A stretch of 64,000 nt of DNA from Saccharomycopsis phalli (lineage: Eukaryota > Ascomycota > Saccharomycetes > Ascoideales > Saccharomycopsidaceae), in contig CP073219.1 of assembly GCA_020342235.1 (NCBI GenBank), positions 744,001 to 808,000 of the forward strand, read 5' to 3'. A program made the translations under genes and the position numbers. Below, piece by piece: positions 9,505 to 18,034 of the stretch. Within the stretch, counting starts at the first letter, position 1; each line of letters starts with the position of its first letter. The notes beneath the pieces are model-generated. The model saw only the letters and a program-made list of their open reading frames with translations, did not search any database and was not told where the DNA came from.

Positions 9505-10338
9505 ATGTCTGGTGACGAAGATTACGAAAGTCATATTAAATACCACGTCGAGGGAAAGGTTGCTGTCATCACCTTTGCTCGGCCAGAGAAATTCAATGCG
9601 TTTGCCCACTTCCACTATCCTATACTCGAAAGATACTTGAAGCAGGCCGAGCAAGACCCACATACTATCGTTACGTTGTTGGTCAGCTCCGGAAAGTTTT
9701 TCTCTGCTGGTGCTGATGTCAACAATGCTGCCAAGTTTGCAGTTGACCCGAATGACAAGGAGGCTGTCAGCGAGTTTTACAAGCGGACCTTTTTGGGCTC
9801 CAACACCTTAATGACCCAGGCTATTCATAACCATTCCAAGATCCTAGTCAGCGCATTAAATGGGTCTGCAATCGGACTAAGTGCTGCTTTTGTGATGCTC
9901 TGTGACCTCATCTACGCCAAGAGCAGCGACTTCTACTTGTTATTTCCTTTTGCCAATCTTGGCTTGATAACCGAAGGGGGCACTTCTGTCACTTTGTTCC
10001 ACAGACTTGGATTGTCAAAGGCAAATGAGGCATTGCTTTTGTCCAGACCTATCCGAGGTGACGACCTAGTCAACACTGGGGTTGTCAACAAAGTGTTTAA
10101 CATCAAAAACGTTGAGCAGTTCAACCGGGCCGTTATTGATCAGTTGAATAATGATGTCGAACACTTGAGCACTGGATCCATCAAGCAAATCAAACAATTG
10201 ATTAAAAATAACTATACTGACAGACTTGGCAAGAACAACGTAGACGAGGCCATTGGCGGATTTAACTTGTTCATCCAAGGCATTCCACAAGCAAGATTTG
10301 CCAAAATTGCCAAAGGGGAAATAAAACATAAATTCTAA
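9505..10338 (+). CDS. Peroxisomal delta3,delta2-enoyl-CoA isomerase-like protein, copy 2
   Basis: Tandem paralogue of the preceding gene, 277 residues, alike over the full length but well diverged. It keeps the SGKFFSAGAD and ALNGSAIGLSAA oxyanion segments and the catalytic glutamate in PFANLGLITEGG, which is closer to yeast Eci1 than copy 1 is. The C terminus is HKF rather than HKL, a weaker PTS1-like tripeptide, so import may be less efficient or depend on the partner copy through hetero-oligomers. A TATA-like ATATATAAAACC lies about 55 bp before the start. S. cerevisiae also has two such genes (ECI1 and DCI1), but whether this duplication is independent cannot be judged from one genome. 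Confidence 0.85.
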   Translation: MSGDEDYESHIKYHVEGKVAVITFARPEKFNAFAHFHYPILERYLKQAEQDPHTIVTLLVSSGKFFSAGADVNNAAKFAVDPNDKEAVSEFYKRTFLGSNTLMTQAIHNHSKILVSALNGSAIGLSAAFVMLCDLIYAKSSDFYLLFPFANLGLITEGGTSVTLFHRLGLSKANEALLLSRPIRGDDLVNTGVVNKVFNIKNVEQFNRAVIDQLNNDVEHLSTGSIKQIKQLIKNNYTDRLGKNNVDEAIGGFNLFIQGIPQARFAKIAKGEIKHKF

Positions 10339-10459
10339 ATCGCCGTTAGATATTCGTTATTTATATACATATGTGTGCCTTCGTTCAAATAATGTAATGT
10401 ACTACAAAAATACCTAATCACCCGTTTATAAATAACCCCATATAAAAAAAAATTGTGCG

Positions 10460-11698
10460 CTATATCTTTCTGCAACATATAGGACACTGGCTGGTTTTCA
10501 TTAGCCAATTAATAATACAACTGTAATGATACTCGTGGGAACATTCCAACTGACATGCGGAATCATTGCCATAAGCATTTCGACAAATAGAACAGCATGC
10601 CCCAACTTCTGGCGTAGAATCATTCAAGAGCTGATCAAAGCGCCTCACTTTACCCTCGAATTTCTTAATGTTAATCAACACCCGTATCTTTATAATGAAT
10701 ACTCTAAGAGAGACGTATGAATAGCTCAATATGTGCAACGGGAAGGTATAATACTGCAAGAAAAAAATTGAGAATATAATCTGATTCAAAAACCTCAAGT
10801 TGTTAATAAACAACTTGAACCACATGCCGCATTTGCCCTTGGATATAAGGTTTCTGTTCTTTTGTATGCATAACTTCTGATAGTGCTTCTTGAGGGATAC
10901 TTTACAGTCCTCATTTTGCTGATAATCCAAATCTAAATTCAGCAACAACTTCTTAAATAGCGTTTGATTTGTATGGTACTCCCAATAATTAAGAATATAG
11001 TTAAAGCTCGTCAAAATAATCAAAGGATAAAAGTTTATGATTTCAAACCCAAAGAGGATCAACAACGGGTTGTTACTATCTTTTTTGATTTCCTTAAAGA
11101 ACTTGATGATCAAAATCACGTCAATGAAATTGATGAGAAGAATCCCCAAGGCAAATCGCAAATGAGTAAATGGATTTGTCTTTGTATGGATCTTGGTTAA
11201 TGCCGTTATCTGGGTTGCTTCTTTCAAATACAATGTACTAAAAGAAGTAAACTCAGAAGACTTGTAACTGGTTAAGTCATCGTATAATTCTTCTTCGTTG
11301 ATGATTGCCGTGTCCTTAAATACATTTGAGACCCGATAAACACATAGATAGTGGAAAAACTTCAATAGCCACACACACAAGAACAACGAAGCAAACTTCC
11401 AGATTGTGGCAAAACTCAACAGTTGACATCTCCGAATCACAAATAAGCAAAGGCAAAACTCCCATACGGTATAATTCAACCGTTTGAATAATGTGTCAAT
11501 TTCATTTTGGCTAAGAGGACCAAAGATGATGACTTTGAACAAGTTCACTACTATCAATAGGCCGATGGCTACTTTCACCAACCCTGAGTTGACCAACAAG
11601 GGATTATTATAAAAGCTTGTATTATTTAATATTTGTTTAACATAAGCAGAAGATATTCTTCCGGAGATGAGATCTCCTAACGAATCTAGAATCCTCAT
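10460..11698 (-). CDS. HRD1: Hrd1-type multispanning RING-H2 ubiquitin ligase of the ER
   Basis: Probably the ERAD E3 ligase Hrd1, which retrotranslocates and ubiquitinates misfolded ER proteins. The N-terminal half has several membrane segments (for example about 40-60, 75-120, 180-235 and 300-330). Its FKRLNYTVWEFCL and LKFFHYLCVYRV stretches match the family pattern of a conserved FTV/TE segment followed by LKxFHW..xDRV. The RING-H2 finger at about 367-409 is complete: CSIC, then CSHEYH, a Cys three residues on, and CPIC. Unusually, the protein ends three residues after the RING (RKI) and totals 412 residues against 551 in S. cerevisiae, so the cytosolic tail is absent. It converges with the isomerase gene over 121 bp. 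Another membrane RING ligase, such as an Asi-type protein, is the main alternative. Confidence 0.65.
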   Translation of the reverse strand: MRILDSLGDLISGRISSAYVKQILNNTSFYNNPLLVNSGLVKVAIGLLIVVNLFKVIIFGPLSQNEIDTLFKRLNYTVWEFCLCLFVIRRCQLLSFATIWKFASLFLCVWLLKFFHYLCVYRVSNVFKDTAIINEEELYDDLTSYKSSEFTSFSTLYLKEATQITALTKIHTKTNPFTHLRFALGILLINFIDVILIIKFFKEIKKDSNNPLLILFGFEIINFYPLIILTSFNYILNYWEYHTNQTLFKKLLLNLDLDYQQNEDCKVSLKKHYQKLCIQKNRNLISKGKCGMWFKLFINNLRFLNQIIFSIFFLQYYTFPLHILSYSYVSLRVFIIKIRVLINIKKFEGKVRRFDQLLNDSTPEVGACCSICRNAYGNDSACQLECSHEYHYSCIINWLMKTSQCPICCRKI

Positions 11699-12153
11699 AT
11701 ATTGCTGAGCTCCCTGATGTAATAATCCAAACTATAAATGCATATGAAAATCAAATCCACAAGACGAGATTTCAAAAAATTACCCAGAATAGGCAAACGC
11801 AGCCAATTGCAGATGTCATTAAGAATAGAAGTTTATGTTCTGCCTTGGAAGCAGTTTTGAGATATGGCTAGTTTTAATCGCGTTAGCAGGTTGTTTTAAC
11901 TAATATTTGGTGTTGCAGGTGGTATCATGGGCATTGTGGTTTGAAATGATGAGCGTTGCATTTTTACAATCAAGCAATTTCATAGTTGCTGTCAGACCAT
12001 AGTTTTACTAAACATGTATCTGTTGTATTAAATTAACATTTCTCAAACACTTTAATCATTGTGCCTGAAACCGTGGAATAGATGTACAAGAGCGGAATAT
12101 CGCACTGAGACAAGCGTGTATCAGCTTCTGCAATCTTCTGCAATTCTGCTACA
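11699..12153. other. Divergent promoter region between HRD1-like and globin-like genes
   Basis: A 455-bp AT-rich spacer between two genes transcribed away from each other. I see no gene, repeat or clear known binding site. A TCTTCTGCAA-type direct repeat (caatcttctgcaattctgc) lies just before the globin start codon. Confidence 0.5.
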
Positions 12154-14631
12154 ATGGATAAAAAGGCCCAAGCTTCCTCAATAACGTTCCAAATTAGTAC
12201 CAAAAAGAATTACACCATGTCCTTTGAAATAAAGTACAAGGGGCAAGTTCTCAGTCCTTCTTTATACTCAACAAACGCCCACACCGCTTATTCCAATGGA
12301 TCCCACTACAGAGCACCAAGAAGTACCAAGTTGCCTCGAAAACTCAATAATACCAAGCTTTATAGCCCTCCGCCAAGGAAGGGCATACATTCTCCGAAGC
12401 CTCAAAAGTCAACAATGTCTCCGTCAGTGTATGACGCCCTTTCGTTGATTGACACATATATGTGTGATACTTCTTTATCAAGCTGTCCTATTGACGAAGG
12501 TCGTGTCAATCCATTCCAACCCCTTCCTGAGAGCATCAACAATTACAAATCCAAGGACTCGGACTACCAAAAGCTACGCGAGTCCATCCAACAAACTCTA
12601 GACGAAACTAGATCTAAAAAGCTCAGCCCAGCCACTGTCCGCCATTCGGTAATCTCAAAGGTGTTTACCCCTGAGGAGATCTTCCGGTTGAGCAGCATCT
12701 TTTCCGATGTGCTTGACAACAAGGACATGAGACCAAAATTCAACAAGTTCGATGAACAAAGCTGGGAAGAGGAGTCATCTACTGCTAGTGCCACCCCTAA
12801 ATCAGATCGGGTCATGGAAAATACACCCATGACACCGATTCCACTCCAAAGTGACGATTTTACTGCTGTAAACAGTATTGATGAATGTTATAGTGACTCT
12901 GATGTCGATTCTGCAGAATACAGCCACCTTCCAATCGGCATCGATCACTCTCCAATACTGCTCGATGATTTCAGTGGCTCAGAATCTATAAATTTTGAGT
13001 CAAAGAAAATCATTGACAAGCCAGCCAGCCAACCACAGAAACACAAGGACTTGGAGGAAGCTCATGATGAGAACAAACCAAAAGGCGACATTGTGTTGAG
13101 AAAAGTAAGAAAGTTAAGATGTAAAATTGAATTTACCGACAAGGAAGTCACCATGATTCGGGAATCTTGGAGATCTATTTTGTCTGCAAACGACTTGTCT
13201 CTCAGCTCGTTAAACACGTGTAATCGTGCAAGCATAGTAAAAGGATTGCTGGGGAAACCAGAAAATGCCAGTGCCTATTCCTTCACTAAGCAATTCTATA
13301 GCAACATCTTCAGAAATATGAGTTTTGTCAGAGGTTTCTTTCCGAAAGCAACTCGGCAGCACGTCATTGACTTTGGTAATATCTTGTCCGTTGCTTGCAA
13401 CAGACTAGACAATCCAGACTTCATAATGAAATACTTGCACAGAAATAACCAAATGAATTCTGATAATGAGGGCTCTTGCACCAACACCATCTTCGGGTTT
13501 ACCAAGCTTGATATTGAGGATAACGAAGTCTACTTCAGCATATTTGGGAAGATTTTCTTGAGAACCATTAATGAAAACTACCCAGACGAGTTCAACAAAG
13601 ACCTCGAGTCTTGCTGGAGCAAGTTTTTCTTATTCTTGTTCAGCTCTATTGTAGGTGGATTCAAGACGGCAGAGCTCATTAAACTCCAGAGGGCAGAATC
13701 TATCATCACAATTGATATCGACAAAGAAGAGCCAGAAGCCAGAAATCATACACAGGTACCACCAATTCCTGAGACAGCAGTTCATGAATTGAATGGCCAA
13801 GAGCCGGCCAAGAAATTTGAGATTCCATTTTCTGTTGCTGCTTATAGAACTTCTCCGACAATGAAAAACAGTCTATCTCTGCCAGTTCAAGTGCCAAAGG
13901 AAAAGAAAAGATTTCATTTTGGTTCCAGAAAGAATAAAGATGAAAAGTCCTTTTTCCAGAGATTTTCTTACAAGATTTCCGGCAAATCCATTAGTGTTCG
14001 CACCTTCACATCTGAAGAATACGTTACCAACGGTAAGAAGATCAGAAATGTCCAGGAAGACAGCTTGAACAACGATGATTATTATGAGAACTCTAAGAAA
14101 TTGTCACAAGATGAGCTCAAGTTATTGGAGAAATTAAAATTCGTTAAGAATGTCTTGGCTGGAGGAAAGATTTTCAAACGATCATTTTACTCTTCTCAAA
14201 ATCTGCCGGACACCCCTCTAAAACCATCTAAAACTCCAAAAAGACACACCACTCCACATCAATTTACAACCCCAAGATCATTCTCCACTCCAAAAAAGTC
14301 ATACACACCTCCAAAACCATTTACATTCCACTCCAAACTGGCCAGTACACCAACCAAGTCTATAATGCCAGGATTTGACCTTGTGCCAGTGGTTAGCCCA
14401 CTTGAAGAACAGGCACACGATGCAGTTGAACTTGATCAAGATTTTGTGCTTGATAATCCTCAGCTTGCGTTACCAGATATTGGTGAAACCAGCTTAGGTG
14501 AAGAAATTGGCCAAGAATTTTTACTAGATAATCATCAGCTTGAGTTGCCAGATTTTGGTGAAAACTCCTTTAGTGAAGAAATTGCAATGAGTCAACAGTT
14601 GAACACTGAGCTTTTTGGAGTCAGCTTCTGA
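12154..14631 (+). CDS. Large protein with a central globin domain (YNL234W-like)
   Basis: An 825-residue protein with a single globin-like domain at about residues 323-516. The A-helix region reads FTDKEVTMIRESW. His403 (RQHVIDFG) fits the distal E7 place and His429 (YLHRNN) fits the proximal F8 place. A Ser/Asn-rich insertion follows, and CWSKFFLFLF (about 487-496) fits the H helix. The flanks are low-complexity: a Ser/Pro-rich N terminus, and a C terminus with TPKK/TTP proline repeats (about 685-735) and a duplicated LDNxQLxLPDxGE block (about 767-805). S. cerevisiae YNL234W is a haem-binding globin-like protein of 426 residues, so this one is about twice as long. Membrane segments are not evident. 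A haem-based sensing role is inference; oxygen transport is unlikely. Confidence 0.7.
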   Translation: MDKKAQASSITFQISTKKNYTMSFEIKYKGQVLSPSLYSTNAHTAYSNGSHYRAPRSTKLPRKLNNTKLYSPPPRKGIHSPKPQKSTMSPSVYDALSLIDTYMCDTSLSSCPIDEGRVNPFQPLPESINNYKSKDSDYQKLRESIQQTLDETRSKKLSPATVRHSVISKVFTPEEIFRLSSIFSDVLDNKDMRPKFNKFDEQSWEEESSTASATPKSDRVMENTPMTPIPLQSDDFTAVNSIDECYSDSDVDSAEYSHLPIGIDHSPILLDDFSGSESINFESKKIIDKPASQPQKHKDLEEAHDENKPKGDIVLRKVRKLRCKIEFTDKEVTMIRESWRSILSANDLSLSSLNTCNRASIVKGLLGKPENASAYSFTKQFYSNIFRNMSFVRGFFPKATRQHVIDFGNILSVACNRLDNPDFIMKYLHRNNQMNSDNEGSCTNTIFGFTKLDIEDNEVYFSIFGKIFLRTINENYPDEFNKDLESCWSKFFLFLFSSIVGGFKTAELIKLQRAESIITIDIDKEEPEARNHTQVPPIPETAVHELNGQEPAKKFEIPFSVAAYRTSPTMKNSLSLPVQVPKEKKRFHFGSRKNKDEKSFFQRFSYKISGKSISVRTFTSEEYVTNGKKIRNVQEDSLNNDDYYENSKKLSQDELKLLEKLKFVKNVLAGGKIFKRSFYSSQNLPDTPLKPSKTPKRHTTPHQFTTPRSFSTPKKSYTPPKPFTFHSKLASTPTKSIMPGFDLVPVVSPLEEQAHDAVELDQDFVLDNPQLALPDIGETSLGEEIGQEFLLDNHQLELPDFGENSFSEEIAMSQQLNTELFGVSF

Positions 14632-14711
14632 TTTTTTGTATTTTTTCAATGATACCCTATTGCGATGATGCGTCACTTGCATCTAGATGATTACCTTTTG
14701 ATCCTATTCAC

Positions 14712-14784
14712 TTAGACCTTAGACCTTAGACCTTAGACCTTAGACCTTAGACCTTAGACCTTAGACCTTAGACCTTAGACCTTA
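14712..14784. repeat. Heptanucleotide tandem repeat (TTAGACC) x10
   Basis: Ten perfect head-to-tail copies of TTAGACC (14712-14781) followed by a partial TTA. It lies 80 bp after the globin-gene stop and about 150 bp before the NCL1 start codon, in the 300-bp spacer between two same-strand genes. The unit is not the fungal telomere repeat TTAGGG. Perfect copies suggest recent or ongoing slippage. Confidence 0.97.
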
Positions 14785-14860
14785 TTATGATTTATGTCCT
14801 TATAATGAATTTCATGTTGTATTTAACAAAAGTAGATGTGTAGTCTTGTCTATATTGGTC

Positions 14861-14908
14861 GCGATGAAGTGCTAATCGCACTCTGATGAGATGCCAAAAA
14901 AATTTTCA
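14861..14908 (+). promoter_or_regulatory. PAC-like and RRPE-like elements before NCL1
   Basis: GCGATGAAGT (14861-14870) is one mismatch from the PAC consensus, a second GATGAG lies at 14885-14890, and an RRPE-like AAAAAAATTTTCA lies at 14896-14908, 24 bp before the NCL1 start codon. PAC plus RRPE is the known promoter signature of ribosome-biogenesis and tRNA-modification genes in yeasts. The elements are seen directly; their activity is inferred. Confidence 0.5.
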
Positions 14909-14931
14909 ACCTACAGTTGCATATACAAACC

Positions 14932-17106
14932 ATGGGTCGAAGAAATAACAAGCCAAAGTTTGGCAGAAGATCTAATAAGGGACATAGAGGAGACAGTTGG
15001 GTTGAAATAAAAAAAGAGAATGAAAAATGGGAGAAATACTATAAAGCTCTAGGGTTAATTCCAGAAGATGAGTGGGATACATTTTTCAAAACTTGCCAAA
15101 CTCAATTGCCCTTGACATTTCGGATCACGGGCTCGAGAAAACACGCCAAGGAAATTTTGCAAGTTTTCAAAGAAAAGCATTTGCCTAGTTTATTGGAGAT
15201 TGATGCTAACAGTCTCAAGAAGTCAGAAGGAGAGGAGGGTGAAGAGCAGGAGATTGAAAAGCCGTTGGCCTTGCCGTGGTACCCAAACGAGTTGGCCTGG
15301 CAATTGAATGTACCAAAGACAGTCATGAAAAAAGAAGAAAGTTACAAGAAGACCCAGCGGTTTTTGGTTCTTGAGACAGAGGTAGGCAACATATCTCGTC
15401 AGGAGGCTGTTTCTATGATTCCTCCTTTGGTACTTGATGTCCAGCCAAATCACTATGTCTTGGATATGTGCGCAGCCCCAGGGTCTAAGACGGCTCAATT
15501 GGTTGAGAGTTTGCACAATTTCGATGATGGTGATGAATATGACATTCCCCAGGGTTTTGTCATGGCGAACGACTCTGATTATAAAAGATCGCATATGTTG
15601 GTACACCAGGTGAAGCGATTGAACTCCCCCAACTTTGTGGTTATAAACCACGATGGGCAGATGCTTCCTAAATTCAAGTTGGATAACTCCAACCTGTTTG
15701 TGAAGTTTGACCGGATATTGTGTGATGTGCCATGTACTGGTGACGGGACCATGAGAAAGAATATCACCGTGTGGAAAGAGTGGAACATTGGCAATGCACT
15801 TGGTATGCATACCTTGCAGTTGAATATTTTGAACCGGGGAATCCAATTATTGAAACCGGGAGGAAGACTTGTCTATTCTACATGCTCATTGAATCCAATT
15901 GAGAATGAGGCAGTTATAAGCGCTGCTCTCAAAAAATGGGGCGACGAAATTGTTACTGTAAATTGTGATGATCGGTTACCTGGGTTGGTTCGGAGACCTG
16001 GTGTTTCTCACTGGAAAGTGATGAACAAGGAGGGCAATGAAACTACCATGGAGAAAGAACTGGAGATTAAAGATGACGAGAAGGTCAAGAAAATTGCTTC
16101 GACAGTGTTCCCACCTACCGAGGAAGAGGCCAAGACTTTCCATTTGGAAAACTGTATCAGAGTGTATCCACACTTGCAAAACACTGGTGGTTTCTTCATC
16201 ACTGTCATTGAAAAGATCGCAAAGGAGGACACCAAGAAAAGAACTGCAGTAGAAGAAGAAGAAGCCAACAAGAAGACTAAGATTGATACTAATCTTCCGC
16301 CAGTTAAACTCAAGAAGGAGAAGTTGCCAAGGGATGCCAATGAGGAGCCGTTTGTATTCTTGGATCCAAACCAGGAGAAACTAAAGTACTGTTGGGATTT
16401 CTATGGGATTAATGACAAGTTTCCAAAGCACTCTACATTAGTTCGAAATGCCACTGGGGACCCGGTTCGGTCGATCTATTTTGTTGCACCTATCATCAAG
16501 GATATCATCAGCAACAATGAGAACAAATTGAAGTTTATTCACTCTGGATTGAAATTATTTGTGTCGCAGAAGTCCAATAAGGAAAGTGGTACTACTTGGA
16601 GACTTCAAAACGAGTCGTTGCCGTTGCTCCAGAAGTACTTGGGTGATCTGAGACATATAATAATCAATGACATTGAAGTTTTGAAGACACTTTTGTTGGA
16701 GACTTTCCCTTCGATGAGCAGACTTCAGGCTCTTAGTGAAGATTTTTACAGCCAGGTGGAGAAAATCGAAGGGGAAGGCTGCTGTTTCTTGTCTATCAAT
16801 AGACACGACGATAACAAGGAGCAGTTATTCTTACCAATCTGGAAGGGCAAGAACAATATTAATTTGATGGTAAATAAGCATGACACCTTTGAGTTGTTGT
16901 ACCGGATTTTTGGTTTGGAGACTACTAAAGATACTGTTTATAAGCAAGAGCCAAACAGTAAGAACTCTGTGATTGTTCCAGAGAATGGGGATAAGCCAGT
17001 GTCTGCTCCAGAGAATGAGGATAAACCAGTGTCTGCTCCAGAGAATGAGGATAAACCAGTATCTGCTCCAGAAGAAGATAAAGTACAAGCCATTAAAGAG
17101 GATTAA
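14932..17106 (+). CDS. NCL1: Ncl1/Trm4, tRNA (cytosine-5) methyltransferase
   Basis: Multisite tRNA m5C methyltransferase of the NSUN2/Trm4 family, acting in the nucleus. The first ATG, giving MGRRNNKPKFG, is chosen because it aligns with the yeast N terminus; length 724. Visible motifs are ENEKWEKYYKALGL with PLTFRITGSRKHA (N-terminal RNA-binding part), the SAM-binding DMCAAPGSKTAQL (about 181), DVPCTGDGTMRKN (about 265, the PCT cysteine) and YSTCSLNPIENEAV (about 314, the TC catalytic cysteine). Both active-site cysteines are present. The C-terminal 50 residues carry three copies of a ten-residue VSAPENEDKP-type repeat absent from S. cerevisiae. The zinc-knuckle gene follows after 117 bp on the same strand. 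Confidence 0.96.
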   Translation: MGRRNNKPKFGRRSNKGHRGDSWVEIKKENEKWEKYYKALGLIPEDEWDTFFKTCQTQLPLTFRITGSRKHAKEILQVFKEKHLPSLLEIDANSLKKSEGEEGEEQEIEKPLALPWYPNELAWQLNVPKTVMKKEESYKKTQRFLVLETEVGNISRQEAVSMIPPLVLDVQPNHYVLDMCAAPGSKTAQLVESLHNFDDGDEYDIPQGFVMANDSDYKRSHMLVHQVKRLNSPNFVVINHDGQMLPKFKLDNSNLFVKFDRILCDVPCTGDGTMRKNITVWKEWNIGNALGMHTLQLNILNRGIQLLKPGGRLVYSTCSLNPIENEAVISAALKKWGDEIVTVNCDDRLPGLVRRPGVSHWKVMNKEGNETTMEKELEIKDDEKVKKIASTVFPPTEEEAKTFHLENCIRVYPHLQNTGGFFITVIEKIAKEDTKKRTAVEEEEANKKTKIDTNLPPVKLKKEKLPRDANEEPFVFLDPNQEKLKYCWDFYGINDKFPKHSTLVRNATGDPVRSIYFVAPIIKDIISNNENKLKFIHSGLKLFVSQKSNKESGTTWRLQNESLPLLQKYLGDLRHIIINDIEVLKTLLLETFPSMSRLQALSEDFYSQVEKIEGEGCCFLSINRHDDNKEQLFLPIWKGKNNINLMVNKHDTFELLYRIFGLETTKDTVYKQEPNSKNSVIVPENGDKPVSAPENEDKPVSAPENEDKPVSAPEEDKVQAIKED
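16981..17070 (+). repeat. 30-bp coding minisatellite in the NCL1 tail, 3 copies
   Basis: Three in-frame 30-bp units beginning GAGAATGRGGATAARCCAGT. They differ by only a few bases and encode an acidic, Pro-rich ENxDKPVSAP decapeptide. The tail lies outside the catalytic domain, so copy-number change would probably be tolerated. Confidence 0.9.
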
Positions 17107-17223
17107 ATAGTGTATCAACAGTGACCAGTAAGCGTGTAGTGTATGATATTGAAGCATATCCAGAGAATATGCATGTGACCCAATGTATGTAGAATCGCCA
17201 TCCCGTTCAAAAATTCTACCCCA

Positions 17224-17628
17224 ATGGGAGACTTCCAGGAAATCAGCAACCAATTGAATGTTTTAGCCGAAAAAGTCGCGGCTAAAAACAAGGAGCTCGA
17301 GATACTCAAGCAACAATACTACAAAAAAGTCCAAGTATTGGAGAGCTTAGAAGCACAGTACCTTGGCGAGGCTACCAAACAAGACATCAACATCACTGAT
17401 ATCAAATGTAAGCATTGCAATCATACGTTGTATGATCCAAAGAGTACAGAGAATGATTACTTTATAATTATTCCTAAGGAAAAAATAAACATCCTGATAC
17501 CAGCACGGCCTCCAGCCACCACAGCTACTCCCAAAAAGAGACAAAAGAATCAAGCGGGCACCTGCTCTTACTGCCAAAAGCTTGGTCATTCACGAGCGAA
17601 TTGTCGTGAAAGATTGATGAAGCAATAA
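17224..17628 (+). CDS. Small coiled-coil protein with C-terminal CCHC zinc knuckle
   Basis: 134 residues; I do not recognise a named orthologue. The N terminus (about 1-50) is strongly heptad-like (LAEKVAAKNKELEILKQQY) and probably a coiled coil. The middle has a CKHC pair (about 61-64). A Pro/Thr/Lys-rich linker follows, and the C terminus has a textbook zinc knuckle, CSYCQKLGHSRANC (CX2CX4HX4C, about 116-129). Knuckles of this type bind single-stranded RNA or mediate protein contact. The gene lies between NCL1 (same strand) and LSM2 (convergent, 63 bp away), both RNA-related, which fits an RNA-associated role but does not prove it. It is not a retroelement Gag: there is no capsid-like region and no polymerase nearby. 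Confidence 0.7.
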   Translation: MGDFQEISNQLNVLAEKVAAKNKELEILKQQYYKKVQVLESLEAQYLGEATKQDINITDIKCKHCNHTLYDPKSTENDYFIIIPKEKINILIPARPPATTATPKKRQKNQAGTCSYCQKLGHSRANCRERLMKQ

Positions 17629-17691
17629 CAAAAAAAAAGTTGCACGTTAAAATGATTCATTTATTATACAAGGCTACTTATATTGGTAAAC

Positions 17692-18034
17692 CTACTTAGT
17701 TACCATGGCTTCTTTTCTAGCAGCATCTTGCAAAAGAGTCGTATCTATTGCCTTGGCTGGCAAGTGCATATATCTCACGGTTGAGCCTCTGATGAACAAC
17801 GTTTTCACTGCGTTCAAATGTGGATATCTGATCGAGTCCTTATTGATGATATTGTCCAATTTTATATTTAAATACTGATCCACCGACTTCAATGTTCCGG
17901 TAATCTCTATATCATTCTTGAGTTCAACTGTTATCTAAAGTTAGTCGGTTAATTCACAATACAGAGTCACTGGCTATAACTAGGAAACTTACCTGCTGAT
18001 CAACTAACGTCTTGAAGAAACTGAAGAACAACAT
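17692..18034 (-). CDS. LSM2: Lsm2, U6 snRNP and mRNA-decay Sm-like protein (one intron)
   Basis: Subunit of the Lsm2-8 ring (U6 snRNA 3' end) and of the Lsm1-7 ring (mRNA decay). Reading the minus strand, exon 1 is 18034-17993 (42 nt, MLFFSFFKTLVDQQ) and exon 2 is 17934-17692. The product is 94 residues against 95 in S. cerevisiae. The 58-nt intron (17992-17935) has donor GTAAGT, branch site ACTAAC and acceptor TTTAG, with only 5 nt from the CTAAC to the AG. Exon 2 encodes ITVELKNDIEITGTLKSVDQ and then Sm2 motif FIRGSTVRY. The protein is incomplete without the intron, because exon 2 alone lacks the first Sm1 strand. It diverges from COX15 across a promoter with CACGTG at 18101. Confidence 0.95.

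Noticed and set aside
14712-14784. TTAGACC array considered as an internal telomere tract
   Set aside because: It is flanked by ordinary genes, the unit is not a known fungal telomere repeat, and there are only ten copies.
17224-17628. CCHC zinc knuckle considered as a retroelement Gag remnant
   Set aside because: The frame is intact, lacks capsid-like sequence, has no protease or polymerase nearby and no terminal repeats; it looks like an ordinary cellular gene.
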